From contig CAHJWN010000013.1 of assembly GCA_903642265.1 (NCBI GenBank), positions 1 through 64,000 of the forward strand: a stretch of 64,000 nt of DNA, in the 5' to 3' direction. The stretch's first letter is position 1. Each line of letters starts with the position of its first letter. Below, in pieces: positions 17,530 to 26,850 of this stretch. Source of the DNA: Acidobacteriaceae bacterium. Its GTDB lineage: Bacteria > Acidobacteriota > Terriglobia > Terriglobales > Acidobacteriaceae. The translations under genes were made by a program, and so were the position numbers. The notes beneath the pieces are model-generated. The model saw only the letters and a list, made by a program, of their open reading frames with translations. It ran no database searches and was not told the origin of the DNA.

Positions 17530-17833
17530 AGAAAACCCCTAAGAGAATCGCAAATAGTCACACAACGTGTCGTAACACAAGTTACCATCTGCGCTCTAAT
17601 TCTTTAGTTACTTTAGTTGCACCATCTTCTGCATCATCCGTAGCTTCACACAGGGCTCTCGACCGAGCCACTCGTGTTTCGGGCTTTGACAAAATGACGA
17701 TCCTGCATGGCGACTGACCGATTGCCTCTTGGCACACTTCATTTTGCATCGGGGCTCTCGCTGAGGCATCATTTAGAGTATGCCTCTGTCCCGGGGCACT
17801 TCATTGTTAATAAGAAAGAAGATCAAAGTGAAA
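17530..17833. other. divergent intergenic region
   Basis: About 300 bp between the GGDEF-EAL gene (minus) and the thioredoxin-like gene (plus). It must hold both promoters. A TTGACA occurs near 17684 on the plus strand but lacks a convincing -10 at standard spacing. No open reading frame or hairpin stands out. Confidence 0.4.
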
Positions 17834-18349
17834 ATGTCTTCGTTCAAGCGGAATCGTCCTGTGCAGTTTGCTATTTTGTCCCTTGCGCTCGCGGCGGTCG
17901 CCTTCCTCTCGCCCAATGCTTCAGCACAAGACCGGCCCGCCACCCACTACACAACGAAGCATCTCTATTCTGATACTGCAGACCCCAAGGCAGACATCGC
18001 CGCTGCTCTGACTCAGGCCCGTAAGGAGCACAAACACGTCATCCTCGACTTTGGTGGCGACTGGTGTGGCGATTGCCAGGTTCTGGACATTTATCTTCAC
18101 CAGGCCCCAAATGATGAACTTCTCAGCAAGAACTTCATCGTCGTTCACGTCTGGATTGGGCATATCGATCACAACCTGGAGTATCCCGAAAAGTACGGTG
18201 TACCCATCAAGAAGGGCGTGCCCGCGCTCGCTGTTTTGGACGAAAAAGGCAATACCCTCTATTCACAGAGGACCGGTGAATTCGAGGACATGCGCCATAT
18301 GGATGCCTCATCTGTGACCGCTTTCCTCGAGAAGTGGAAGCGTTCTTAG
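17834..18349 (+). CDS. exported thioredoxin-family protein
   Basis: A 171-residue protein with a signal peptide (basic start SSFKRNR, hydrophobic stretch, cleavage after NASA). The mature part is a thioredoxin fold with active site DWCGDCQ (Cys-Gly-Asp-Cys, near residue 79) after the strand HVILDFGG, and a cis-Pro region GVPALAVLDEKG. The WCxxC centre predicts periplasmic thiol-disulfide exchange. The GD dipeptide between the cysteines is seen in thioredoxin_7/DsbD-gamma-like members. ATG 17834 is chosen over 17780 because it puts the signal peptide at the start. It is probably a single-gene unit. Confidence 0.82.
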   Translation: MSSFKRNRPVQFAILSLALAAVAFLSPNASAQDRPATHYTTKHLYSDTADPKADIAAALTQARKEHKHVILDFGGDWCGDCQVLDIYLHQAPNDELLSKNFIVVHVWIGHIDHNLEYPEKYGVPIKKGVPALAVLDEKGNTLYSQRTGEFEDMRHMDASSVTAFLEKWKRS

Positions 18350-18494
18350 CTATCACGAATGCATCGCGCCGCATGCCACTGCATCTTCCGTCTTGCACAA
18401 GCCTGGGTAGGCGAGTACCCATGGAACTGATGTCGCAACAGTCTGAATCGAAGATGCCCTTTTGTTCTTGCTGTAGGGCATGGGAGGTAGCATC

Positions 18495-19556
18495 GTGACT
18501 CCCGCTGATATGCCGACTGACCGTGTGCGTGCTGAATGTGCGGCTGACCCCTCCGGTCGCTCGATTCCTGGAAGGTCCAGCCTGTCGAGCACCAGGCCGG
18601 CACTCTACCGGCTGTTGGAATTGCTGCGCCACACCGCCGCAAGCGTGGTCGACCACGATTGCCTCAATCTCGCGCAGTCTGCGGCCTATTCGGCCATGGT
18701 CTCGCTCTTTCCAGGCCTGATCGTTGTAGCCGCCATCTTTGCGACTCTGCCCGATTCCGCTCCGCTCCGTGCGCAGGCAGCACTCTTCTTTGATCGCATC
18801 CTCCCCGACGATGTGAGTCCTCTCCTTGACAGCTATTTCCAGAACAGCCACCAGACCGTTCACTCGAATCGCGCGCTGGCCATAGCCGGTGTTGTCTCGC
18901 TCATCAGTGCGTCCAGTGTCATCGTCACACTCATGGAAGGTTTTCGCCGGGCCTTCCATCTCCCGCCACTGGAGTGGAACTTCTGGGACCGACGCTGGCG
19001 CTCATTGCTCCTGGTCTTTATTGCGCTGCTGCCGTTGAGCGTTGCAAGCACGCTGGTCGTCTTTGGAAATCTGCTTTCGCAGTGGATCGTCGCCAACATC
19101 GGTGCGTCTGCCGTCACGGTCGTCCTGGTAATAGCCTTTGTCGTTCGGTGGAGTGTTGCCCTAAGCAGCAGTATCGCCATCATCGCTGTGATCTATCACA
19201 TGGGTATCCCCCCTGCCGGCCTTGCAGTTGCTGAGACGGAAGGCCGATCGAAGGACCACCTATGGGAATCGCTCCGCACCGTTCGCGCCATGAGCACCAT
19301 GGAAAAGTCTTGGAAGCGTACCCTCCCTGGTGCGACCCTGGCCACAATCATGTGGTTCGTGACGACACTCATCTTCGGCTGGTACGTCACACGGTTCGCC
19401 AACTATTCGGAGGTCTACGGCCCGCTCGGCGCCGGAGTCGCTTTGCTTTTCTGGCTTTACATCATCTCGCTTAGTGTTCTTGCAGGCGCAGAGTTCAACG
19501 CCCTGCTCTATCCTCTCTATTGCAATCTTCCGGAACGCGAAGGTAGCGAACCCTAA
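18495..19556 (+). CDS. YihY/BrkB-family inner-membrane protein
   Basis: A 353-residue protein with about six membrane helices. It has the family hallmarks LAQSAAYSAMVSLFPGLI at the first helix and GPLGAGVALLFWLYIISL with AGAEFNALL at the end. The family was once called ribonuclease BN by mistake. It is now regarded as a transporter-like envelope protein of unknown substrate. An in-frame ATG at 18480 shares bases with a GGGAGG, which is placed 7 nt before GTG 18495, so GTG is the better start. This is the same arrangement as the permease at 340. Confidence 0.88.
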   Translation: MTPADMPTDRVRAECAADPSGRSIPGRSSLSSTRPALYRLLELLRHTAASVVDHDCLNLAQSAAYSAMVSLFPGLIVVAAIFATLPDSAPLRAQAALFFDRILPDDVSPLLDSYFQNSHQTVHSNRALAIAGVVSLISASSVIVTLMEGFRRAFHLPPLEWNFWDRRWRSLLLVFIALLPLSVASTLVVFGNLLSQWIVANIGASAVTVVLVIAFVVRWSVALSSSIAIIAVIYHMGIPPAGLAVAETEGRSKDHLWESLRTVRAMSTMEKSWKRTLPGATLATIMWFVTTLIFGWYVTRFANYSEVYGPLGAGVALLFWLYIISLSVLAGAEFNALLYPLYCNLPEREGSEP

Positions 19557-19685
19557 ACGATTCAGTCATGCCAAACATCCACATCCCCGGTTAGAATGAC
19601 CTTCGACGGAATCTAATTCGGCATTGACCCGTCAGCATCGCGTCTCCTTCGCGGTCCGGGTAGGAAAGCAAACGGCAACAGCCTG

Positions 19686-21368
19686 ATGAAATTGAAACCC
19701 GCTAGCAAAGCCTCAGACAAGGCTAAGTCGAAATCCAAGCTCAAATCCGCACCGGACGCTTCTTCGCCCGCCGCCGCCCTGAAAGTTCCGCCACCCCAAA
19801 TACCTTCCCACGTCGAAGCGCCTCTTGAGCGCGGCCGCCGCGCCAAGATCGTCGCCACACTGGGTCCGGCCTGCAGCACCGAAGCTGTCTTCCGCGATCT
19901 CGTCCGCGCCGGTCTGGATGTCGCCCGCCTCAACTTTTCGCATGGCTCGCACCAGCAGAAGGCAGAACTCATCCGCATGGTGCGTAAGGTCTCCCGCGAG
20001 GAAGGCAAGCCCATCTGCATTCTTGCTGACCTTCAAGGCCCCAAGATCCGCACCGGCAAGCTGGTCGATCACAAACCCGTTCTTCTCGTTGCCGGAGAAC
20101 GCCTGACGATCACCCCACGCGAAATCGAGGGCACTAAGGAGCTTGTTGGCACCACCTTTACGACCCTCGCCGAAAATCTCGAACCCGGGTCGCGCATCCT
20201 GCTTTCAGACGGATTGATCGAGCTTCGTGTTGAATCCGTCGGACGTGTGAAAGACGGTCAAGGTGATGTCACCTGCGAGATCATCAACGGCGGCATGCTC
20301 GGCGAAAACAAGGGAATCAATCTTCCTGGGATCGCAGTGAATGTACCGTCACTCACCGAGAAAGACGAAGAAGATCTCATCTTTGCCATTGGCCAGGGTG
20401 TCGACACCGTCGCCGTCTCTTTTGTCCGTACCGCTGATGACGTCCGCCATGTCAAGAATCGCCTCAATGCTCTTAAGAGCGACGCGTGGATCATCGCCAA
20501 GCTTGAAAAACCCCAGGCAATCGAACACCTTGACTCCATTCTCGAAGTCGCCGACTGCATCATGGTCGCCCGAGGCGATCTCGGCGTTGAAGTTCCACCC
20601 GAGAAGGTCCCCGCCATCCAAAAACACATCATCCGCCGTGCCGCCGAGTACCGCAAGCCCGTCATCACTGCTACCCAGATGCTTGAGTCGATGATTGACA
20701 ATCCGCGGCCCACTCGCGCTGAAGCCTCTGACGTTGCCAACGCCATCTACGACGGTTCAGACGCCGTCATGCTCTCCGCTGAGACTGCCGCCGGTAAATA
20801 CCCCGTCCACGCCATCGCCATGATGGCCAAGATCGTCACCGAGACCGAGCACCAGATGCGCACCGAGCCGCAACCCCAGCTCGCTCGCACCAAGCCCACG
20901 CATCTCTCCGTCGCGGAGACTATCTGCGAGTGTATGGCTCATGCCGCCGAGGACCTAGACGTCGGCGCAATCGCCATCTTCACCGAGACCGGCGCAACTG
21001 CCCGTCTGCTTTCAAAGTACCGCCCCGACCCGCCCATCTATGCCCTCTCTCCAAACGAAGAAGTGATCAACCGCGCCATGCTCCTATGGGGGACCTATCC
21101 GATCCGTTGTGAGCGTTTCCGCGACACCGACAAACTTGTCGGCATGGCCGAAACTCTTCTGCAAAATCTCGGCTATGTACAACAGCGCCAAGTCGTCGGA
21201 ATCGTTGCCGGGACCCAGACGCTGTCCGGAGCGACCAACTTCATGCGCCTGCACATGGTAGGGGACCACGAAGTGGAGACACGCAAAGGAAAGAAGCCCG
21301 GTAAGACATCCGGAAAGGAACCCAAGGAAAAATCTAGAGAGAAATCCAGCAAAAGGTCGAAGCGTTAG
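19686..21368 (+). CDS. pyk: pyruvate kinase with lysine-rich terminal extensions
   Basis: Last step of glycolysis: phosphoenolpyruvate + ADP to pyruvate + ATP. The core (about residues 53-530) has AKIVATLGPAC, RLNFSHGSH, ILADLQGPKIRTG, the signature around the catalytic Lys (WIIAKLEKPQAIEHLD), the metal site MVARGDLGVEVP and ITATQMLESM. The 560-residue length exceeds the usual 470-480. The first ~50 residues are Lys/Ser/Ala/Pro-rich and the last ~30 are a KS-rich basic tail. Both look disordered and would give strongly positive ends. They are in frame with no stop or frameshift. It is a single-gene unit; 129 bp upstream is available for a promoter. Confidence 0.95.
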   Translation: MKLKPASKASDKAKSKSKLKSAPDASSPAAALKVPPPQIPSHVEAPLERGRRAKIVATLGPACSTEAVFRDLVRAGLDVARLNFSHGSHQQKAELIRMVRKVSREEGKPICILADLQGPKIRTGKLVDHKPVLLVAGERLTITPREIEGTKELVGTTFTTLAENLEPGSRILLSDGLIELRVESVGRVKDGQGDVTCEIINGGMLGENKGINLPGIAVNVPSLTEKDEEDLIFAIGQGVDTVAVSFVRTADDVRHVKNRLNALKSDAWIIAKLEKPQAIEHLDSILEVADCIMVARGDLGVEVPPEKVPAIQKHIIRRAAEYRKPVITATQMLESMIDNPRPTRAEASDVANAIYDGSDAVMLSAETAAGKYPVHAIAMMAKIVTETEHQMRTEPQPQLARTKPTHLSVAETICECMAHAAEDLDVGAIAIFTETGATARLLSKYRPDPPIYALSPNEEVINRAMLLWGTYPIRCERFRDTDKLVGMAETLLQNLGYVQQRQVVGIVAGTQTLSGATNFMRLHMVGDHEVETRKGKKPGKTSGKEPKEKSREKSSKRSKR

Positions 21369-21499
21369 AAAGTTGGCGGTCTCCGTCTGTCTGCTACGAA
21401 ACTCTAGGTCATATACTTCCGTTGTGTGGCCCGCCCTCTGGGGCCGCTGCTACTCTCCATCTCAAATAGGTGTTCGTGTATTGATCCCCACGATCTCTT

Positions 21500-21526
21500 C
21501 GCAGGCGCTCCTTTAAACCGCCTGCG
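21500..21526 (+). promoter_or_regulatory. 5'-leader hairpin before the EAL gene, possibly masking the SD
   Basis: Perfect 8-bp arms CGCAGGCG (21500-21507) and CGCCTGCG (21519-21526) enclose an 11-nt loop. The loop bases CTCC (21508-21511) are complementary to the GGAG ribosome-binding site at 21537-21540, only 10 nt downstream. A loop-SD interaction could therefore hide the start of the c-di-GMP phosphodiesterase gene. The hairpin is seen directly; the regulation is inferred. Confidence 0.45.
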
Positions 21527-21547
21527 ATCGCCTTCCGGAGATGTGAG

Positions 21548-22333
21548 ATGGACATTATCCAGAAACAGCAATCCTCCTGCAGCGCGTGCAGAGATGGTAT
21601 CGACCAACCCTTCCCATTCAGCATGGCGTTTCAACCCATCGTGAATGTAGCAACCGGAACAGTCTGGGCTTACGAAGCTTTGGTTCGTGGAACCGATGGT
21701 TCATCGGCGGCTTCCATTCTGGCTCAGGTAACCGAAGAAAATCGGTACGCCTTCGACCAGAGCTGCCGGATCAAGGCCATTACGCTTGCATCCCAGCTGC
21801 GCATTGAAGATACCGGCGCGATGCTGTCGATCAACTTTATGCCTGGCGCGGTTTATAGCCCCGCCGCATGTATCAAGATCACGTTGAACACCGCCCGAAA
21901 GCTCGACTTTCCGCTCGACAAACTGATCTTTGAGATCGTTGAAGCCGAGAAGGTGATCAGCCATCAACATCTGCGAGAGATCGTTCAGGAGTATCGCAAT
22001 TGTGGCTTCCAGGTTGCGCTTGACGACTTTGGCGCCGGATGGTGCGGCCTCAACCTTCTGGCCGACATGCCCGCGAGTATTGTGAAGCTTGACATGGCAC
22101 TCACAAGGGGACTGCGGGATCGGCCTCGCGCACTGGCCATCGTGCGGTCAATTGTAGAACTGGCTGGTGTCCTGCATACCGAGGTTGTCGCGGAAGGCAT
22201 CGAGACCGTCGAGGAATATGAAGCGCTGCGCAATCTCGGAGTCCGGCTCATGCAGGGGTATTTATTTGCGAGGCCAGCGTTCGAGCAGTTGCCAGAGTTT
22301 TATCTTCCGTTGGAACAGGCACGAGTTGCCTGA
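21548..22333 (+). CDS. stand-alone EAL-domain c-di-GMP phosphodiesterase
   Basis: A 261-residue cytoplasmic protein made of one EAL domain. The catalytic set is present: YEALVRG for EAL, an Asn in LSINF, the glutamate in IFEIVEAE, DDFGAGWCGLNLL, the Lys in IVKLDM, and EGIET. It should hydrolyse c-di-GMP to pGpG. The N terminus has a CSAC pair, which could bind a metal or be redox-sensitive (speculative). There is no sensor domain, so regulation may come from partners or from its leader hairpin. The SD GGAG is 7 nt before the ATG. It complements the GGDEF-EAL protein 4 kb away. Confidence 0.9.
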   Translation: MDIIQKQQSSCSACRDGIDQPFPFSMAFQPIVNVATGTVWAYEALVRGTDGSSAASILAQVTEENRYAFDQSCRIKAITLASQLRIEDTGAMLSINFMPGAVYSPAACIKITLNTARKLDFPLDKLIFEIVEAEKVISHQHLREIVQEYRNCGFQVALDDFGAGWCGLNLLADMPASIVKLDMALTRGLRDRPRALAIVRSIVELAGVLHTEVVAEGIETVEEYEALRNLGVRLMQGYLFARPAFEQLPEFYLPLEQARVA

Positions 22334-22435
22334 ACATGGCAAGCCTGCGCCCGACGCTAGAACTGTTCTCGCGTTGAAATTTCCAAGGAACAAAATATGT
22401 CTTGGATGAGGCGACCTGTCAGGTAAGCTGTCGCC

Positions 22436-24688
22436 ATGATTGGTACGCAGAGATCTCCCGCTCCGAATTTCCGAAGCAAAGCAGCTTTCTCCACCCTTGG
22501 CTTTTTCGGCATCGCTCTTTGCGGACCTCTCTGCGCGCAGATGGTAAAACCACCCGTGGCTCCGGTCCGTAACGTGACGGATACGTACTTCGGCCAAACT
22601 GTAGCAGACCCCTACCGCTGGCTCGAAGACCAGAAGTCGTCCGAGTCGAAGGCCTGGATGCGCGGTCAGGCTGATTACACCCGCACCGTTCTCGACAGCA
22701 TTCCTGGACGTAAGCAGTTCTCGGCTGACATGGAGAAGTATTTGAACGCAGAGGACGCTACCATCACGGACGTACAGCTGGCTGGTGAGTTCATCTTCTA
22801 CCGCAAGCGTCCACGCGGTGTGAACCAGGCCAGCCTCTACGTGCGTAAGGCAGCCGGTGGCCCGGAGCGCCTTCTGCTCGATCTTCCGAAGCTCAGTACG
22901 GCGGAGCATCATATCTCGCTCGACCAGTACACTCCCAGCGAGGATGGCAAACTCGTCGCCGTTGGTCTCTCGCCTGGCGGTTCTGAGGAGCAAACCGCCC
23001 ACTTCTTCGAGACCCTTACCGGGCGAGAATTGCCGGAGCAGTTGGAACGCTATGAAGGCGGCGGCTTCTCACCTGACGGCAAGATTCTCTACTACGAGCA
23101 ACTTGAGAAACTCGGCCCGAATGATCCCGCCGTCGACAAATACAAGCGGCCCCGGCAGTACAGCCACGTGATCGGCACATCCGCTGTAAGCGATAAGGTG
23201 GTCTTCGGGCAGGGCGTTTCGCCCGAGATTGAGGTTGGTGATTACGTTTTCTCGGGGGCCTTCCCCGTTCCTGGTTCGAAGTATGTTGTAGCCTTCCTTG
23301 CTCCCGGCGTTGAGACATTCAGGACTTTGTATGTCGGCGACCAGGCGTCCCTGACCACACATAAGGGTTGGAAGAAGGTGGCGGACCTGAAGGACAAGGT
23401 CACCGACTTCGCAATCGAAGGCAATGATCTTTACCTGGTCAGCTTCGACGGCACACTGAACGGTAAACTCCTGCGCCTGGACGCTGCCAAACCCGATCTC
23501 TCTACAGCCCAGATCATCGTTCCAGCCTCCGATCTCGTCTTCAGCGGCGGCTTCATCGGATCGGACGTGGTGCACCAGGCCTCCGATGCGCTCTATCTGA
23601 ACGTCATTCAGAATGGCTACGGGAAAGTGCTGCGCCTGCCCTATGGCGCGAACGCCAAGGCGACCATGCTCTCCGTTCCCGACGGCCAACAAAATGCGCA
23701 CACGATCACCGATATCGCCCTTCCCGGCGCTGTCTTCGATCTCACATCATGGACCTCGCCTGGCGACTACTACCGCTATGACGAGAAGAAGAACACCACA
23801 ACGGCCATGCTGCTTGAGCCACCAAACCCCACCGATCCCAAAGATCTTGTCTCAGAAGAGGTTAAGGTCAAGGCGCAGGATGGCACGATGGTTCCTCTTT
23901 CAATCATCTATAAGAAGGGGCTTTCCAGGGATGGCTCTGCACCCACCGCTTTGATCGGATATGGAGCCTATGGTGATGCGTTCACTCCCGGCTTTTCGCG
24001 ACGTTATATGGCCTGGCTGGAACGCGGCGGCATCCTTGCAGTGGCTCACGTTCGCGGCGGCGGCGAGCTCGGAGAAGGCTGGCACCTCGCCGGAAAGAAG
24101 CTCACCAAGCCCAACACCTGGCGCGACTTCATCGCCTCCGCTCAATACCTGATTGATAACAAGTACACCACCACCGCGCACCTCGGCATCTGGAGTCAGA
24201 GCGCCGGAGGCATCCTCATCGGCCGGTCCATCACTGAGCGCCCTGACCTCTTCGCCGCCGCAGTGGACGGCGTCCCATGCTCCGATATGCTCCGACAGGA
24301 GACTGGCCCTAACGGTCCAGCCAACATTCCAGAGTTTGGCACCGTCAAGACGGAAGACGGCTTCAAGGGGCTTTTCGAGATGAGTTCCTACTATCACGTC
24401 GTGCCGGGTACGAAATTTCCCGCAACGCTGGTCACCGCCGGTGCGAACGATCCTCGCGTCGACCCATGGCAGGGCGCCAAACTTTCGGCACGCCTCGAAG
24501 CGGCAAACGCCGGCCCACGTCCAATCCTGTTTCGCGTCAACTACGACGCAGGCCATGGCCTCACGGACACCGTCGCCCAGCAGGTCTCCGACTGGAGCGA
24601 CATCTTCACGTTCTTCCTCTGGAACTTCGGCGATCCCGCTTTCCAGCCGACCGTTGGAGTGCCAGCTACCGCACAGGGCAGCAACTAA
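22436..24688 (+). CDS. secreted prolyl oligopeptidase (S9 family)
   Basis: A 750-residue serine peptidase with an N-terminal signal peptide (FGIALCGPLCAQ). A beta-propeller region (about residues 40-440) opens with VADPYRWLED, typical of S9A. The alpha/beta-hydrolase catalytic domain has its nucleophile in SQSAGG (Ser589), Asp in NDPRVD (Asp672) and His in AGHG (His707). It cleaves after proline in short peptides, probably in the periplasm for nutrition. The usual GxSxGG reads W-S-Q-S-A-G-G, a variation that still keeps the serine elbow. It is monocistronic; mutL follows after 51 bp. Confidence 0.93.
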   Translation: MIGTQRSPAPNFRSKAAFSTLGFFGIALCGPLCAQMVKPPVAPVRNVTDTYFGQTVADPYRWLEDQKSSESKAWMRGQADYTRTVLDSIPGRKQFSADMEKYLNAEDATITDVQLAGEFIFYRKRPRGVNQASLYVRKAAGGPERLLLDLPKLSTAEHHISLDQYTPSEDGKLVAVGLSPGGSEEQTAHFFETLTGRELPEQLERYEGGGFSPDGKILYYEQLEKLGPNDPAVDKYKRPRQYSHVIGTSAVSDKVVFGQGVSPEIEVGDYVFSGAFPVPGSKYVVAFLAPGVETFRTLYVGDQASLTTHKGWKKVADLKDKVTDFAIEGNDLYLVSFDGTLNGKLLRLDAAKPDLSTAQIIVPASDLVFSGGFIGSDVVHQASDALYLNVIQNGYGKVLRLPYGANAKATMLSVPDGQQNAHTITDIALPGAVFDLTSWTSPGDYYRYDEKKNTTTAMLLEPPNPTDPKDLVSEEVKVKAQDGTMVPLSIIYKKGLSRDGSAPTALIGYGAYGDAFTPGFSRRYMAWLERGGILAVAHVRGGGELGEGWHLAGKKLTKPNTWRDFIASAQYLIDNKYTTTAHLGIWSQSAGGILIGRSITERPDLFAAAVDGVPCSDMLRQETGPNGPANIPEFGTVKTEDGFKGLFEMSSYYHVVPGTKFPATLVTAGANDPRVDPWQGAKLSARLEAANAGPRPILFRVNYDAGHGLTDTVAQQVSDWSDIFTFFLWNFGDPAFQPTVGVPATAQGSN

Positions 24689-24739
24689 GCCCGCGGCTTC
24701 ACGACCGCGCGCTGCGAGCCTTCGCTCTACAATCACCAC

Positions 24740-26725
24740 ATGGGCCGCATCCGCATACTCTCCGATCAGGTGGCAAACCAGATCGCCGCCGGCGAGGTAG
24801 TCGAGCGCCCTGCTTCGGTTGTGAAGGAACTTCTCGAAAACTCTCTCGACGCCGGTGCTACCCGCATCCGCATCGAGGTCGAAGGCGGCGGCCGTAGACT
24901 CATCCGCATCGTCGACAATGGCCACGGAATGGTCAAGGACGACGCGCTCCTCGCCTTTGAACGCCACGCGACCTCAAAGCTCCGCACATCCGACGACCTG
25001 CTCTCCATCGCCACCCTCGGATTTCGCGGCGAGGCCTTACCTTCCATTGCGTCCGTCTCTCGCCTTATCCTGGAAACCCGTGCGAGCGGTCTAGCCTCGT
25101 CCCATGGAAGCTCTGATGAAGTTGGCACTATCGTAGAAATTGCCGGAGGCAAGATCATCCGGGCCGAAGACGCCGGTCTTCCCATTGGCACTACGATTGA
25201 GATTCGCGACCTCTTCTTCAACACTCCTGCCCGCCGCAAATTCCTCAAGTCCGAACAGACCGAGCTCTCGCATATTGCCGCTCTCGTCACCCACTACGCT
25301 TTGGCCAATCCGACCAAGCACTTTGAACTCCACTCGGCAACACAGGCTCTACTTGTTGCGCCGTCGGTGCGCGATGCTCACGAACGTCTGTTCCAGATCT
25401 TTGGCAACGACACCGCAGCCCTCATGCTTTCAACTGTCGCTGAGATGGACTTTGCCCGCACCGGCCTCCCCGAACCACCACCCTGGAAGCGCGAGATTGG
25501 CTACGAAGCGCCCGCACCCGGCTATCTCCGCGCCACTGGCTTTGTGTCCAAACCCGAGCTACAGAAGCTTAACCGCAACTCCGTTTACGTCTTCGTCAAT
25601 CACCGCCTTATCCGTGACCGCCTTGTCCTCCACGCCCTTGCCGAGGCTTACCGCAACATCATCCCACCCACCTCATTCCCCGTTGTGCTGCTCTTTCTGG
25701 AGATTCCACCTGAGGAAGTTGACGTAAACGTCCACCCTGCCAAGACCGAGGTGCGCTTCCGCCAGCCCAGCTTCGTCCACGACTTCATTCGCGATGCCGT
25801 CCGCACTACCCTGATGGCCGCTCGACCCGCCGCCAGTTTCGCCGCTGCGCTCACCTCCGCCCCGCACGCTTCTTCATCTCTGTTGCTTGACGTAAGCCCG
25901 CTGCCCGGCGGCCCCGCACCACCTGTCTTCCAACCCGGCAATGGCTACGGCTTCGACAACAACGGCAGCCATCCGCAGTCAGAAGCTGACCCTGATGCCG
26001 CAGACGCCGAGCTCTTCACGCTCGCTCCGCCGCTGGTTCCTCAGTCTCCTGGCCGCCTTGCCTTCACCGAGGGCTCGATCGCCGTTGGATATGATGAATC
26101 CCCATCGCCGTCCATCGCAGAAGACGCCCCGCAGGGTCTCAACGCACTCGCCACGCTCAAGCCTCTCGGCCAGCTCCGCGACTCGTTCATCCTTGCCGTA
26201 AACGAAGAAGGTTTGTGGATCGTAGACCAGCACGTCGCCCATGAGCGCGTCCTCTTCGAAAAGATCCTCCGCGACCGCGAAGTGGAGCAGGTCCAGCGCC
26301 AGCGCCTGCTCATGCCGCTGCTCGTCGACCTCCTGCCTGCCCAAATGATTGCCTTCGCCTCCATCGCGGCTGAACTCGACCGAAACGGCTTCGAGGCCGA
26401 GCCCTTCGGCCCCCGCACCCTTGCCATCAAGGCCGCACCCGTAGGCCTCGAAGGCCGCGAACTCGAACGCATGTTGGAAGAAGTCCTCGCCGTTCCCGAG
26501 CGCGAGCAGCAAAGCGAAAATGCTGACACCCGCCGCCGACGCATCGCCGCCTCCATCGCCTGCCACGCCGCCATCAAGGTGAACATGCCGCTTGACCCAG
26601 CCAAGATCGACTGGCTCCTCAAGGAACTAGGTAAAACCGAGCATCCAACCAGCTGCCCTCACGGTCGGCCCATCGCGCTCAAATACACCCACAAAGACAT
26701 TCAGAAAGCTTTTCAGCGAATTTAG
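24740..26725 (+). CDS. mutL: DNA mismatch repair protein MutL (endonuclease type)
   Basis: Couples MutS recognition to strand incision. The 661-residue protein has the GHKL ATPase signatures ENSLDAGAT, IVDNGHGM and GFRGEALPSI in the first 110 residues, then a transducer domain with VDVNVHPAKTEVRF. A Pro/Ala-rich linker (about 350-470) and a C-terminal dimerisation domain follow. The C-terminal metal motif reads DQHVAHERVLFE (residue 496 on), which matches DQHAx2Ex4E except for Ala to Val. CPHGRP near the end supports an intact nuclease site, as expected where MutH is absent. The start ATG matches the family N terminus (GRIRILSDQVANQIAAGEVV). Confidence 0.97.
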   Translation: MGRIRILSDQVANQIAAGEVVERPASVVKELLENSLDAGATRIRIEVEGGGRRLIRIVDNGHGMVKDDALLAFERHATSKLRTSDDLLSIATLGFRGEALPSIASVSRLILETRASGLASSHGSSDEVGTIVEIAGGKIIRAEDAGLPIGTTIEIRDLFFNTPARRKFLKSEQTELSHIAALVTHYALANPTKHFELHSATQALLVAPSVRDAHERLFQIFGNDTAALMLSTVAEMDFARTGLPEPPPWKREIGYEAPAPGYLRATGFVSKPELQKLNRNSVYVFVNHRLIRDRLVLHALAEAYRNIIPPTSFPVVLLFLEIPPEEVDVNVHPAKTEVRFRQPSFVHDFIRDAVRTTLMAARPAASFAAALTSAPHASSSLLLDVSPLPGGPAPPVFQPGNGYGFDNNGSHPQSEADPDAADAELFTLAPPLVPQSPGRLAFTEGSIAVGYDESPSPSIAEDAPQGLNALATLKPLGQLRDSFILAVNEEGLWIVDQHVAHERVLFEKILRDREVEQVQRQRLLMPLLVDLLPAQMIAFASIAAELDRNGFEAEPFGPRTLAIKAAPVGLEGRELERMLEEVLAVPEREQQSENADTRRRRIAASIACHAAIKVNMPLDPAKIDWLLKELGKTEHPTSCPHGRPIALKYTHKDIQKAFQRI

Positions 26726-26850
26726 CGACACCCAGGCCCACCAGATGCATCGCCACAAGTCCGCGTCATCTCAACCGGGAACACGAGCTGGGTGCCCGAT
26801 ATCTCTCTCGAGATGGGGCACCCGCTGCGACGAGCGTCAAACCGGAGCAA

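Noticed and set aside
23900-24967. Minus-strand reading (355 codons) across the prolyl oligopeptidase/mutL junction
   Set aside because: Antisense to two conserved genes and without recognisable motifs.
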